Position numbers and translations under genes: made by a program. Shown here piece by piece: positions 27,668 to 36,029 of a stretch of 64,000 nt of DNA (position 1 is the first letter of the stretch; each line of letters starts with the position of its first letter). This DNA comes from VAZQ01 sp035293945 (GTDB lineage Bacteria > Pseudomonadota > Alphaproteobacteria > Rhizobiales > Xanthobacteraceae): assembly GCA_035293945.1 (NCBI GenBank), contig DATGLV010000030.1, positions 62,001-126,000 on the forward strand. Reading direction: 5' to 3'. The notes under the pieces were generated by a model. It saw only the letters and a list, made by a program, of their open reading frames with translations. It was not told the DNA's origin and made no database searches.

Positions 27668-29655
27668 GGCACGCCGCCGGCCCTGTGATCCCGCATCCTG
27701 GCGAAAGCCGCTCGCTGCTTGTCCGCCCGTGCATCGACCTCGGAGAAGGATTGAGCTTTGCCCGCGCCGCCAAGGCGCTTGGCGAGCTCTCGGATCGTCG
27801 TGAATTCGAACAGGTCGATAATCGGTATTTCCAACCCTGCGGATTTCTGCAGCCTCGAATGTATTGCAAGAAGCTGAAGCGAATCACCTCCGAGGTCGAA
27901 GAAGTTGTCATCGAGCCCAATCTGCTCGAGGCCCAATACGCGCCGCCATTCCTCCGCGATCATCTGCTCCAGTCGGTTCGATGCGCCGCCATCTGCCGGC
28001 TTGGTGGAAACCGATTCCTGTGGCTCAGGTAGCGCGCTGCGATCGACCTTTCCGTTAGACGACAGGGGCAATTCGCTCAACTCAACGAATTGCGCTGGTA
28101 TCATGTATTGCGGGAGGCGCTGCACCAGGAAGGCGCGGAGCTCGCTTGCGGATATCGCCACTCCTGTCACAGGGACGTAGTAGGCGACCAACCGCTTCGT
28201 CCGGCCTTCGTCGGCGCGGGCCACCACGCATGTCTGCGCGACCGCCGAGTGGCTTTCCAGCGCGGCTTCGATTTCTCCCGGCTCTATCCGATAGCCGGCG
28301 ATCTTGACCTGATTGTCAATCCGACCGAGGAACTCGATCACCCCGTCGGGGCGACGGCGGGCGAGATCGCCGGTCCGGTACATGCGCGCACCAGGAACTT
28401 TCGAAAACGGATCCGGCAGGAATTTCTCGCGCGAAAGCTCGGGGCTGTTCAGATAGCCGCGCGCCACGCCATCGCCGCCCGCGAACAATTCCCCGGCTTC
28501 TCCGGTGGGAACCGGTTTCAAGTCGTGGTCTAGAATGTGGACCAGCGTGTTGGATATCGGTCTACCGATCGGCACCGAAGCAGGCACTTCATCTCCGGAG
28601 CGCATCAAGTGGCAGCAGGTGAAGGTCGTGTTTTCAGTCGGGCCGTATCCGTTGATCAGAACGCATTGGGGATGGCGTTCCAGGACCATCCGCACATGCC
28701 TCGCGGAAAGCACGTCACCGCCCGCGAAAAGCTGACGCAAGGGACGGAGATCCTCCAGCTGCTGCTCCACCATCAGATTGAACAGCCCGGCGGTGAGCCA
28801 CAGGGTCGTTACCCGGCGTTCGCTGATCGCGCGGCCGAGGTCGGCGAGCGATGACGCGCTCGGCGGCATCACGACCAGACGGCCGCCATTCAATAAGGCA
28901 CCCCAGATCTCGAAAATCGAAGCATCGAACGAGAATGGAGCGAACTGCAGGAAAACCTCGTCAGGGCCGAAGCGGCAATAGTTGGTATTTCGCACGAGGC
29001 GAACCACCGCGCGATTTTCGATCATCACCCCCTTTGGCAGCCCGGTCGAGCCCGACGTGTACATTACGCAGGCAATGTGCGTCGGTCCGCCAGAATGGCA
29101 CACGCTTTCCGACCCGCCATCCGGTGCACCGGCGGACGGATCGTCCACGTGAAGCAGTGGAGTGTCGCGGCGGCCAGCCAGCGCGGTTGCCGCAAGGGAC
29201 TTGGTTGTGATGATAGCTCTAGGCTTGGAATCGTCGATCAAATAATTCAGGCGTACTGCCGGAAGGGTCGGATCAAGCGGAACATAGGCAGCGCCTATCT
29301 TCAGGGTGGCGAGAAAGGCGACAATGAGCTCGGGCGAGCGCTCGAGACAACAACCAATCATCGCCTCGGCACGGACGCCCATCGCCCGCAATCGCAGCCC
29401 AAGATGGTCGGCCTGCCGGTTCAATTCCGCGTAGGTGATTTGCCGGGCCTCAAAATCGATCGCGATCGAGGTTGGGTAGCATGACGCCGCCTCTGCAAAG
29501 AGCTGCGCAATGCTCTTGTCGCGCGGATAGTCGGTCCGGTTTTCGTCCGAAGGCGACCAGACGGTTTCAGCAACCGAAGAAGCGGCAACCGCCGGGGTCT
29601 CCTCCGCAAAAAGACCGGCACGCCGCTGCGCGCTTACCGGCACCTCGGGGCTCAT
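27664..29655 (-). CDS. NRPS loading module: adenylation - carrier (A-T), near-valine pocket code
   Basis: The 663-residue protein has an adenylation domain (about 45-545) with 'MYTSGSTGLPKGV' (A3), 'GYGPTENTT' (A5), 'YRTGDLARRRPDG' (A7), 'GRIDNQVKIAGYRIEPGEIE' (A8) and NGKVD (A10, Lys536). A carrier domain with 'FFDLGGDSL' (Ser592) and an Arg/Ala-rich tail follow. My alignment of the pocket gives D244 A245 F248 W286 F310 G312 G336 T344 F345 K536, one change from the classical valine code (Ile to Phe at the fifth position), so valine or a related aliphatic residue is the best guess. There is no C domain, so it should start the chain. Both ends overlap neighbours by 4 bp (ATGA): the diiron hydroxylase upstream and the PKS-NRPS downstream, so all three are translationally coupled. 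Confidence 0.93.
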   Translation of the reverse strand: MSPEVPVSAQRRAGLFAEETPAVAASSVAETVWSPSDENRTDYPRDKSIAQLFAEAASCYPTSIAIDFEARQITYAELNRQADHLGLRLRAMGVRAEAMIGCCLERSPELIVAFLATLKIGAAYVPLDPTLPAVRLNYLIDDSKPRAIITTKSLAATALAGRRDTPLLHVDDPSAGAPDGGSESVCHSGGPTHIACVMYTSGSTGLPKGVMIENRAVVRLVRNTNYCRFGPDEVFLQFAPFSFDASIFEIWGALLNGGRLVVMPPSASSLADLGRAISERRVTTLWLTAGLFNLMVEQQLEDLRPLRQLFAGGDVLSARHVRMVLERHPQCVLINGYGPTENTTFTCCHLMRSGDEVPASVPIGRPISNTLVHILDHDLKPVPTGEAGELFAGGDGVARGYLNSPELSREKFLPDPFSKVPGARMYRTGDLARRRPDGVIEFLGRIDNQVKIAGYRIEPGEIEAALESHSAVAQTCVVARADEGRTKRLVAYYVPVTGVAISASELRAFLVQRLPQYMIPAQFVELSELPLSSNGKVDRSALPEPQESVSTKPADGGASNRLEQMIAEEWRRVLGLEQIGLDDNFFDLGGDSLQLLAIHSRLQKSAGLEIPIIDLFEFTTIRELAKRLGGAGKAQSFSEVDARADKQRAAFARMRDHRAGGVP

Positions 29656-31247
29656 GACAGTAGGATCTCTTTTTCGCCGAACAAACGTTCGGCACTCATT
29701 CCGCGGGATCGGCAGGTTTCAATCAGCCGCGTCGACTCGACAATCGGTCGCGACTGCTCGGTATACTTCAGGCCCATGACGTGGTTGAGCCATGGCTCTT
29801 GGCCCATCGCGTACACATAGACTTCCTTGCAGTGGAATTGGTCCACGATGGCAAGGGCTCGCTCGTAATTTGAGCCGGCAAGACGACGTGAATGGTCCTT
29901 CTTGCGATCGAGCCTCTGCGTCAGCAGCGGGCCATAAATCCATGACAAGGGCGCGCCGTCGCACTCCATGCCGATAAAGAGCACATCGACATTCCCGGTT
30001 ACGTCGTGAATATGCCGATAAAGCTCGGGGGAAATGTTGCACGAATCAGCAACGAAAAGCAGAGAATGCCTGTCGATGCGTAGGAGGTACGCGGTTTTCG
30101 TCAGGATATTCAGGTCCGCATGCTCGCCGAAAAATGGAATCGCCGTGATGGAGCCGCGACCCAGCGGTAACTCGTCCATTTCCGACATTTCGACGACATT
30201 CTTGAATCCGCACTCGCGCAGCACGAGGCGCAAGGACGGATCCTGCAGCGCGCCGCCACCATTCCTGGGAACGACAATGTGGCGGATCCGATGCCGCAAT
30301 TGCAGCAGTGTCTCGAGAAGGATGTGGTCTTGATGGTTGTGAGTTATCAAGACGAAGTCAATGACTTCCGGGAGATCCGCGTACGTGTAGCGTGAGATGC
30401 TGCTCTCGTAGGTGTAGCTCAGCACCGGGTCGAGCAGGATAGTCGTTTCGCGCGTCTCGAGCAGAATGCAAGCGTGCCCGAAGTAGCGCCAGCGAGCTCC
30501 CGCCCCATCGTATCTGGCGTAAGGAGCCGGCGGCTCGGTGGTCAAAAATTTGCTGAGACGTGCGGCGTCCTCGTCATTAAGGTCGAGAGCGGCACGGAGC
30601 GCCCGGAAAGAGCTCGGCTTGTACTTCGTCTCGAACAGCTTTTCATAGAGATCGGAGGCAAAGGGGATACACAGCTGCAGCGAATCCCCCAGGTCGAGGC
30701 GCGGAGTGCTCAGAACAAAAGGACGATCATCGTGTGTGATCTCGGACAGCAACACGTTCTGCGTCGATGGATCGTAGAAATCGCTCTTGTACAATAGCGG
30801 CTCGATCAATCTGAACGACGGGTGATTGTTGAGATCGTATACGAGCTCTACATAGCCTTTGAGACAGGGCGGGACATCGGCGTACAAGTCCTCGAGGCTC
30901 GCCCCGCCGGCCTTTTGGCGCAGCAGCTCGTCCAATTGCTCGATGGCGTGCGACAGCTCGATCAGCCGACCACTCTTTTTCAAGGTTCGATCCCGCAGCG
31001 CCTTGACCTCCGCGACACGATCGCGATCGAAATCCATGAAGGGGCCGCCGACCAGGGCCGGATTTGCCACGGCTGCTTGGTGGCTCTCCGGGGACTCGAT
31101 GTACGAGTCCATCATCTTCAGCTGCTTTTCCGTCAGATTTCTTGCAGCAGTTGCGGGCGGGATGAGATGCGCCCACGCATACCAAGCGTCCACCAGCGGC
31201 TCGGCCATGATGTTCTGGCGCAGGAAAACTGGAGAGCTTTCGCTCAT
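29652..31247 (-). CDS. CmlA-type diiron beta-hydroxylase of carrier-bound amino acids
   Basis: The 531-residue protein has an N-terminal domain beginning 'EPLVDAWYAWAHLIPPATAARN', which I recognise from CmlA-like proteins. A metallo-beta-lactamase-fold domain follows, with THNHQDH (HxHxDH, residues about 303-308), 'FFGEHADL' (a Glu where ordinary MBL enzymes have His, about 375), 'FVADSCN' (Asp about 401) and a later His. From memory these match the spacing of the iron ligands in CmlA of chloramphenicol biosynthesis, which hydroxylates the beta carbon of an aminoacyl-carrier; FrsH is a relative acting on leucine. The ATG at 31247 gives nearly the CmlA length; the frame runs 19 codons further upstream without family character. 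It overlaps the A-T gene by 4 bp, so the A-T-bound amino acid is the likely substrate. Confidence 0.85.
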   Translation of the reverse strand: MSESSPVFLRQNIMAEPLVDAWYAWAHLIPPATAARNLTEKQLKMMDSYIESPESHQAAVANPALVGGPFMDFDRDRVAEVKALRDRTLKKSGRLIELSHAIEQLDELLRQKAGGASLEDLYADVPPCLKGYVELVYDLNNHPSFRLIEPLLYKSDFYDPSTQNVLLSEITHDDRPFVLSTPRLDLGDSLQLCIPFASDLYEKLFETKYKPSSFRALRAALDLNDEDAARLSKFLTTEPPAPYARYDGAGARWRYFGHACILLETRETTILLDPVLSYTYESSISRYTYADLPEVIDFVLITHNHQDHILLETLLQLRHRIRHIVVPRNGGGALQDPSLRLVLRECGFKNVVEMSEMDELPLGRGSITAIPFFGEHADLNILTKTAYLLRIDRHSLLFVADSCNISPELYRHIHDVTGNVDVLFIGMECDGAPLSWIYGPLLTQRLDRKKDHSRRLAGSNYERALAIVDQFHCKEVYVYAMGQEPWLNHVMGLKYTEQSRPIVESTRLIETCRSRGMSAERLFGEKEILLS

Positions 31248-31677
31248 GTCTGTTCCGAACGTCCGGCCCCCGCGTCCCGATTCCAACCGCGGTGGTTGCA
31301 TCACCCCCAGTGGTCGAATTGTATATTATACTATAGTAAAATAATACGGATTCCTTCATGGCTTGGCGGTAAACGTTAGGATTGCTTAATTCTAGGAAGG
31401 TATTGGCTTTTATCGCTTTTTTTATGCCCGCCACATAGCCCTTGCGGGCGAGATTCGCCCGGTCACTCAGCAACGAAACGTGTCCCTGCCCGCTGCGCCC
31501 GCTGGAGCGGACCCGACGATCAAGCCCCGCAACCCTAGGATGCCGTTTCCGACGTCGGAACTCGCAAATTAATCCACGGCCACTGTTGCGACTCTGGCGC
31601 CTGTTTCACTTGTCCCTGGCTTGACCCGGGGCGGCTTTGCTGCGCCGCGTCCGCGAAACGATCGATGAATCACGCCG
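31248..31677. promoter_or_regulatory. AT-rich promoter region of the NRPS-PKS operon
   Basis: The stretch 31318-31430 is strongly AT-rich in a GC-rich neighbourhood and includes the perfect 10-bp palindrome TACTATAGTA at 31329-31338, 82 bp upstream of the CmlA-type start. No gene is supported. It should hold the promoter of the four-gene operon 31247-18182. Confidence 0.5.
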
Positions 31678-32658
31678 TCAGAAAGGGGCACTCGTTGGTT
31701 GGCCGGCCTGGGACAAAGCCGCCGGCTTAAACAGGAGGCTGCGGACGCGCTTTCGCACCAGTTGCGGAGAAAGCCGACCGAGTCGCTGGACCAGGCGATT
31801 CATGGCGTTGAACCGGGCAACCTCCCGCGAAAACTGCGGTTCCAGGGGCGCAATCTGCGCGGAAAAGCGCTGCCTCACCCATTCGTATAGCTCAAGATCG
31901 TAGCTGTTCCATGCGCGTAGTCGCTTTCTGGTAGCCTCCGAGACGGATTCCGCCTTTTGACGACCGGGTGTTTCGTTGCGGACCTGGTAGAACATCCGAT
32001 GCATGGGAACGCCGTAGAGGCGCTTGAAAAACCATACGAGAGCGGAAAACTGCTCGAGCGGAGCCGCCACGATGAAGCGGTCTTCGATATTTTTCTTGGC
32101 CATCTCCAGGTGGCGGCGCTCGACCGGGGGCGTCGAAATCGGCCTGCCTTCCGGATCCCACGGCGCATCCAGCTCTGCGCAGCCGCTCAGCATCCGCACC
32201 TGATGATTGTGCGCATCAAGACCTATGCCGCTGTCCAGATATTGCTCGAGAGTCAGGTCCTTTATGAATGGATAGCTCACCAGGTGAGGCTGGTTCCGAT
32301 TGTCAAAAAAGTTGGATATGGCCCGATCGATGGGATCTCGAACGATCGTAAAGAACTTTGACGGGCGATCGAATATCGTATCGACATCCATGGCGACGTG
32401 AATGCCGATCAAGCAGCGAACCAGTTGCCGCTTCTCAACGGGCATTTGACGAAAGAGCTCCCCGATCCTCTTGGTGTCGCGGACCAGGAGTGCGGAATCG
32501 GTTGGTCCAACATGTGCATGAAAATATTGGTTCGGGAACAAATGTTCGAACACCCCACCCATCGTGCTCCCGCCTGTCTTGGGGATGTGGAAGAAGATAA
32601 GAACCTCCGGCGGCTCCAGGCCCGGAATTCCCGAACTGTGCAACTCGCGCTTCCTCAC
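31678..32658 (-). CDS. Sulfotransferase family protein
   Basis: The 326-residue protein has the two PAPS-binding motifs of membrane-type sulfotransferases (Sulfotransfer_2): the 5'-phosphosulfate loop 'FFHIPKTGGST' at about residues 22-32 and the 3'-phosphate motif 'FFTIVRDPIDRAISNFF' at about 102-118. The GTG start at 32658 follows GGAGAG by 6 nt. It transfers sulfate from PAPS to a hydroxyl or amine, usually on a sugar. It lies directly upstream of the NRPS operon and 99 bp from a flippase, all on the same strand, so the acceptor may be the polysaccharide or the NRPS product. There are no membrane segments, so it is probably cytoplasmic. The family is clear; the acceptor is unknown. Confidence 0.85.
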   Translation of the reverse strand: MRKRELHSSGIPGLEPPEVLIFFHIPKTGGSTMGGVFEHLFPNQYFHAHVGPTDSALLVRDTKRIGELFRQMPVEKRQLVRCLIGIHVAMDVDTIFDRPSKFFTIVRDPIDRAISNFFDNRNQPHLVSYPFIKDLTLEQYLDSGIGLDAHNHQVRMLSGCAELDAPWDPEGRPISTPPVERRHLEMAKKNIEDRFIVAAPLEQFSALVWFFKRLYGVPMHRMFYQVRNETPGRQKAESVSEATRKRLRAWNSYDLELYEWVRQRFSAQIAPLEPQFSREVARFNAMNRLVQRLGRLSPQLVRKRVRSLLFKPAALSQAGQPTSAPF

Positions 32659-32757
32659 ATTCGCTCTCCGCTCAGCCCCTCCGAGCCGAGCCCCTTGGGC
32701 AGTCGGTGCTTCAATCTAAAACGATCCCCGAGCTTGAAACGATGAGCGTCGACCTTG

Positions 32758-34041
32758 CTACTTCTCGCCTCTTAGCACAGACCGGCTCAGCCATGTCAAT
32801 GTCCCCCAAAGCGCGATCGCAATCATTGATTCAGTCAGGTAAACGCCGAGCATGGTTCCATTGACCCCGTAAAGCCTAGCCAGACCTACGATGAGGCCGA
32901 CGCCCAACGCGCCCGCGATCACATGCACAAACAACCTGTACCGATGCAGCTCGGCGGCGTTGAGAGCATCGAACGCGATGTTCTGGACCCCGGTCACGAT
33001 GAGTGACCAGCAAAGGATCCTTAGAATAGCAACCGCTCCTTCAAATCCTTTGCCGAAAACAAGCGGGATCAGCGGCGCAAAGACGAAAAGCGCCAGGCTC
33101 GCCGCTCCAGTGAGCGCGACGGCGTAGACCACATATTTTTGCGCCAGCCGAAATGTCTCTCTTGAGCCGTATTGTCCCGCAATTGCCAATTTAGTGTAGA
33201 TCAGGCGATCCAACGATGCTCCAACGACAAACGCGGTGGCCATCATGCGCCGCGCAATTGCATATGTTCCGACGAGGCTTGGCGCGGCGACCTGGCTCAA
33301 GGCCAGGATATCGATATTCTGGCGGAGCGCGAGAAAAAAACCGGAGATGCCGAGCGTTAGACCCAATGACAACTCCTCGCGAAGCAAGCGCAGCCGGGGC
33401 GGCCCGTGCGGCGCGATTGCTACTCCGCACGCTACTGCGGTCAGAATGTGAACTCCGGCATGCCAGATCGCCCAACCCGCAAGGGTGTGAACCCCGAACC
33501 CGATGCATGCCACGATCGCCGTCAGAGCACGCGCGATGCCAAATCCGGCATTGATGATATTCGCCCGCGAGTACTCGGAGAAAACCAAACATATCTGCTC
33601 GGTCAAACCAATCCAGCAAAAAAGCACTATGCTGCTCGGCACCATCAGGATCAACACCCCGAGACCGCCGTTCGTAGTTGACGCTACAGGCGTGAAAAAC
33701 ATCATGCCGGCGATGATGATCGCGCTGAGAAAGGATCCCCAACCGAACTGCACGAGCACGGCGTGCCCAAGCATCGTCGGATAAAGAGATTGATCACGGC
33801 CGACTCGCCGACGCATGGCCTCACCGACCCCAAACGCGCACCACGGGATGCCCAAATTCGTCACCGCGAGAATGCTCATCAGCGAGCCGTATTCTCCGGT
33901 GCCGAGGCTCCTGGCGAGAACCATGACGGTGAGCAGTTGGGCGGCGATCCCGATTGCCAAGCTCGCGGTCGAATTGATGTAGAGTCGAATGACCGGCAGC
34001 TTTTTTATCAAGGTGGAAACGAGCACGTTCGCTGGCGACAT
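32758..34041 (-). CDS. Polysaccharide flippase, Wzx/MOP superfamily (paralog 2)
   Basis: The 427-residue protein is predicted to span the membrane about twelve to fourteen times. It is clearly related to the flippase at 16826-18121, with shared N-terminal segments 'STxSLxxGxxAQ', 'LARSLGT', 'WCxFGxGE' and 'RxVxRDxSxY', and the later 'FDALNAAELHR'. It probably moves an undecaprenyl-linked unit to the periplasm. It lies between the acetyltransferase and the sulfotransferase, all on the minus strand. Together the two flippases bracket the minus-strand NRPS block in opposite orientation, which suggests an old duplication, or insertion of the peptide genes between duplicated halves. Confidence 0.85.
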   Translation of the reverse strand: MSPANVLVSTLIKKLPVIRLYINSTASLAIGIAAQLLTVMVLARSLGTGEYGSLMSILAVTNLGIPWCAFGVGEAMRRRVGRDQSLYPTMLGHAVLVQFGWGSFLSAIIIAGMMFFTPVASTTNGGLGVLILMVPSSIVLFCWIGLTEQICLVFSEYSRANIINAGFGIARALTAIVACIGFGVHTLAGWAIWHAGVHILTAVACGVAIAPHGPPRLRLLREELSLGLTLGISGFFLALRQNIDILALSQVAAPSLVGTYAIARRMMATAFVVGASLDRLIYTKLAIAGQYGSRETFRLAQKYVVYAVALTGAASLALFVFAPLIPLVFGKGFEGAVAILRILCWSLIVTGVQNIAFDALNAAELHRYRLFVHVIAGALGVGLIVGLARLYGVNGTMLGVYLTESMIAIALWGTLTWLSRSVLRGEK

Positions 34042-34188
34042 TCACTGGTTCCCCGGGAGGTGAGATCCCTGAGGATCGAAGTCGCCGGCTGCCTCCGGCA
34101 CAACCTGCGTCCAAAGCATCGAGATCATGAATGCACCGATGATCACATCTGCAACGCCGATTCCAGGGCCGGCAAGCTCGCCCCTCGC

Positions 34189-34764
34189 CTATGGCAACAC
34201 TCGATTTAGCACGTCAGGAGGCGCATCAGATCGCAGGATCCTGGCCGGGTTCCCGACAACAACGCAGTGAGCCGGCACGTCCTTGGTGACGACGCTGCCC
34301 GCCCCGATAATGGCGCCACGTCCGATTTCGACGCCTCCGATAATGACGGCATGTGGCCCGATCCAAACATCATCGCCTATTATCGGATATTCGGTCGTTC
34401 GGCCGGTGATCGTGACGGTGTCCTTGCGCCCGATCACGGCGCCGTTGAAAAGCGTGACGTTTGCGCCAATCACGGCTTGCTTCGAAATCACGAGCCCCCA
34501 TCCGTGGACCACGAGCAGGCCAGGTCCGACACGAAGGACCGACGGCAAATCCATTCCGGATTTGGCTTGCGCCCGGCGATGCATCGCACGCGCGATAAGC
34601 GAAAGCGCCGGAAAGCGGCCTCGGCTCCATTGGCAAAGTCGCAGCGTGAAGACCGGCCTGAACGTGCGGTTCGTCGCCGCCAGCCAGAGGATGGCCGCAA
34701 CAGACAGGCTCCTTCCGGTGGCTCGGAACGAATCGGCCTTGATCTGCTTGCCGAGCGACTCCAT
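34189..34764 (-). CDS. Hexapeptide-repeat acetyltransferase (serine acetyltransferase-like)
   Basis: The 191-residue protein has a left-handed beta-helix made of hexapeptide repeats ('VIGANVTLFNGAVIG', 'PIIGDDVWIGPHAVIIGGVEIGRGAIIGAGSVVTKDVPAHCVVVGNPARIL'), with the catalytic-type His in 'LVVHGWGLVIS'. The closest types are CysE-like and colanic-acid-type acetyltransferases found in polysaccharide loci, which use acetyl-CoA to acetylate sugars. The frame opens with a TTG at 34773, but the ATG at 34764, 3 bp after the glycosyltransferase stop, is preferred. It is the third gene of the minus-strand unit algD-like, GT4, acetyltransferase. The sugar target is unknown; a housekeeping serine acetyltransferase is less likely given the neighbours. 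Confidence 0.8.
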   Translation of the reverse strand: MESLGKQIKADSFRATGRSLSVAAILWLAATNRTFRPVFTLRLCQWSRGRFPALSLIARAMHRRAQAKSGMDLPSVLRVGPGLLVVHGWGLVISKQAVIGANVTLFNGAVIGRKDTVTITGRTTEYPIIGDDVWIGPHAVIIGGVEIGRGAIIGAGSVVTKDVPAHCVVVGNPARILRSDAPPDVLNRVLP

Positions 34765-34766
34765 GC

Positions 34767-36029
34767 CTACCAACGACCGGAGTATTGCTTCCCATCGGGG
34801 ACTGCACGGGCGCTTCGGGCAGCCGGCTTGAACAGCGCCTCATAGGCCTCCAGCAGTTTCGGCGCTTCGTGCGGCCAGGCAAGATGGTCGATGACCCTCC
34901 GGCGCCCGAACTCACCAAGCTTTCTGCGCCTGCCCTCGTTGGCCAGCAACTCCAGCATCTTGTCCGCGAGATCGACGGGGTCGTTGCAGCGGGCATAGAG
35001 CGACGCCTCCTGCGCCGTAAACCGCCCTTCCGCAAGATCAAATTGGACGATCGGCTTGGCGAGCGCCATGTACTCCATGATCTTGTTCATGGTCGACTTG
35101 TCGTTCATGGCGTTGCATTGGTCCGGGTTTACGCACACGTCGGCCGTATTGAGAATCTTGAGCAGCTCTTCGTCGGACACCCTGCCGTAAAAGGTGATGT
35201 AGTCGGCAATGCCCAGCGCATTCGCTTGTGCCCTGAGGTGCTCCAGCTCCGGTCCGCTTCCCGCCGCGCAAAATTGCACGTCGTCGCGCTTGAGGTCATG
35301 AACTATGTGTGCGACGGCTTCCAACAGGTAGTTGAGGCCCTCTTGCGCGCCCATGACGCCCACATATCCGACGCAGAAGGCACGCCCTTTCTTGATCGAC
35401 GGCTCCGGCGGCACAATCTTCAGGCGCTCCAGATTGGGTCCGGATCGAACCACGAAAACACGATCCGGTCGCATGCGCCCGCGCTCTATGGCGATCTTCC
35501 TGTAAGAGTTGTTCGTCGCTATCGAAATGTCGGCCGTTGCAAACGTCAAGCGCTCGAGCGCGACGATCATCTTGTACAGGAGATTGCGCCTGCCGAACTT
35601 TGCCTCGAACAATTCTGGATTTATGTCATGGTGGTCGAAGACGAACCTCTTGCCGAGAAACAGCTTGAAAAATCCTCCGACCAGGAAGATCAGATCGGGT
35701 GGGTTGCATGCGTGAATGACATCAAATCCACGCTCGAAATAAACTCGCCACGCGAGCACGAACTGCCAGAATAGTGCGACACTGTATTCCGCGAAATAGG
35801 AGGACATCCGGCGAGCCTCGGTCAGCGGATGCCGATAGATGTGAATACCGTCGATGACCTCGCGGCGCGCAAGGGCTCCTGGCCCGACCGGGCAAATTAT
35901 CGAAACTTCGTAGCCCGCCCGCTTGAGCGTCGTGGCCTCGTTCCAGACCCGGCGATCGAATGGAACCGGCAGATTTTCGACAATGATGAGAATCCGCCTC
36001 GGTGATGGCGGCTTACCAACTGATGCCAT
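34767..36029 (-). CDS. Glycosyltransferase family 4
   Basis: The 420-residue protein starts with 'RILIIVENLPVPFDRRVWNEATTLKRAGYEVSIICP', the donor-proximal N-terminal fold of GT4 WbuB/RfaB-like enzymes. It has 'DHHDINPELFEAKFG' and the C-terminal GT-B domain 'FCVGYVGVMGAQEGLNYLLEAVAHI', with the E-x7-E-like region 'NDKSTMNKIMEYMALAKPIVQFD'. The ATG at 36029 has GGGCAG 7 nt upstream and overlaps the end of the dehydrogenase gene by 17 bp; the longer frame to 36110 is unlikely. It transfers a sugar from a nucleotide donor onto the lipid-linked repeat unit in the cytoplasm. The adjacent AlgD-like gene suggests that GDP-mannuronate could be a donor, but this is inference. Confidence 0.85.
   Translation of the reverse strand: MASVGKPPSPRRILIIVENLPVPFDRRVWNEATTLKRAGYEVSIICPVGPGALARREVIDGIHIYRHPLTEARRMSSYFAEYSVALFWQFVLAWRVYFERGFDVIHACNPPDLIFLVGGFFKLFLGKRFVFDHHDINPELFEAKFGRRNLLYKMIVALERLTFATADISIATNNSYRKIAIERGRMRPDRVFVVRSGPNLERLKIVPPEPSIKKGRAFCVGYVGVMGAQEGLNYLLEAVAHIVHDLKRDDVQFCAAGSGPELEHLRAQANALGIADYITFYGRVSDEELLKILNTADVCVNPDQCNAMNDKSTMNKIMEYMALAKPIVQFDLAEGRFTAQEASLYARCNDPVDLADKMLELLANEGRRRKLGEFGRRRVIDHLAWPHEAPKLLEAYEALFKPAARSARAVPDGKQYSGRW

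Noticed and set aside
29652..31247. Annotation as an ordinary metallo-beta-lactamase-type hydrolase
   Set aside because: The Glu in GEHADL, the N-terminal domain, the length and the overlap with an A-T module fit CmlA-type diiron hydroxylases better.
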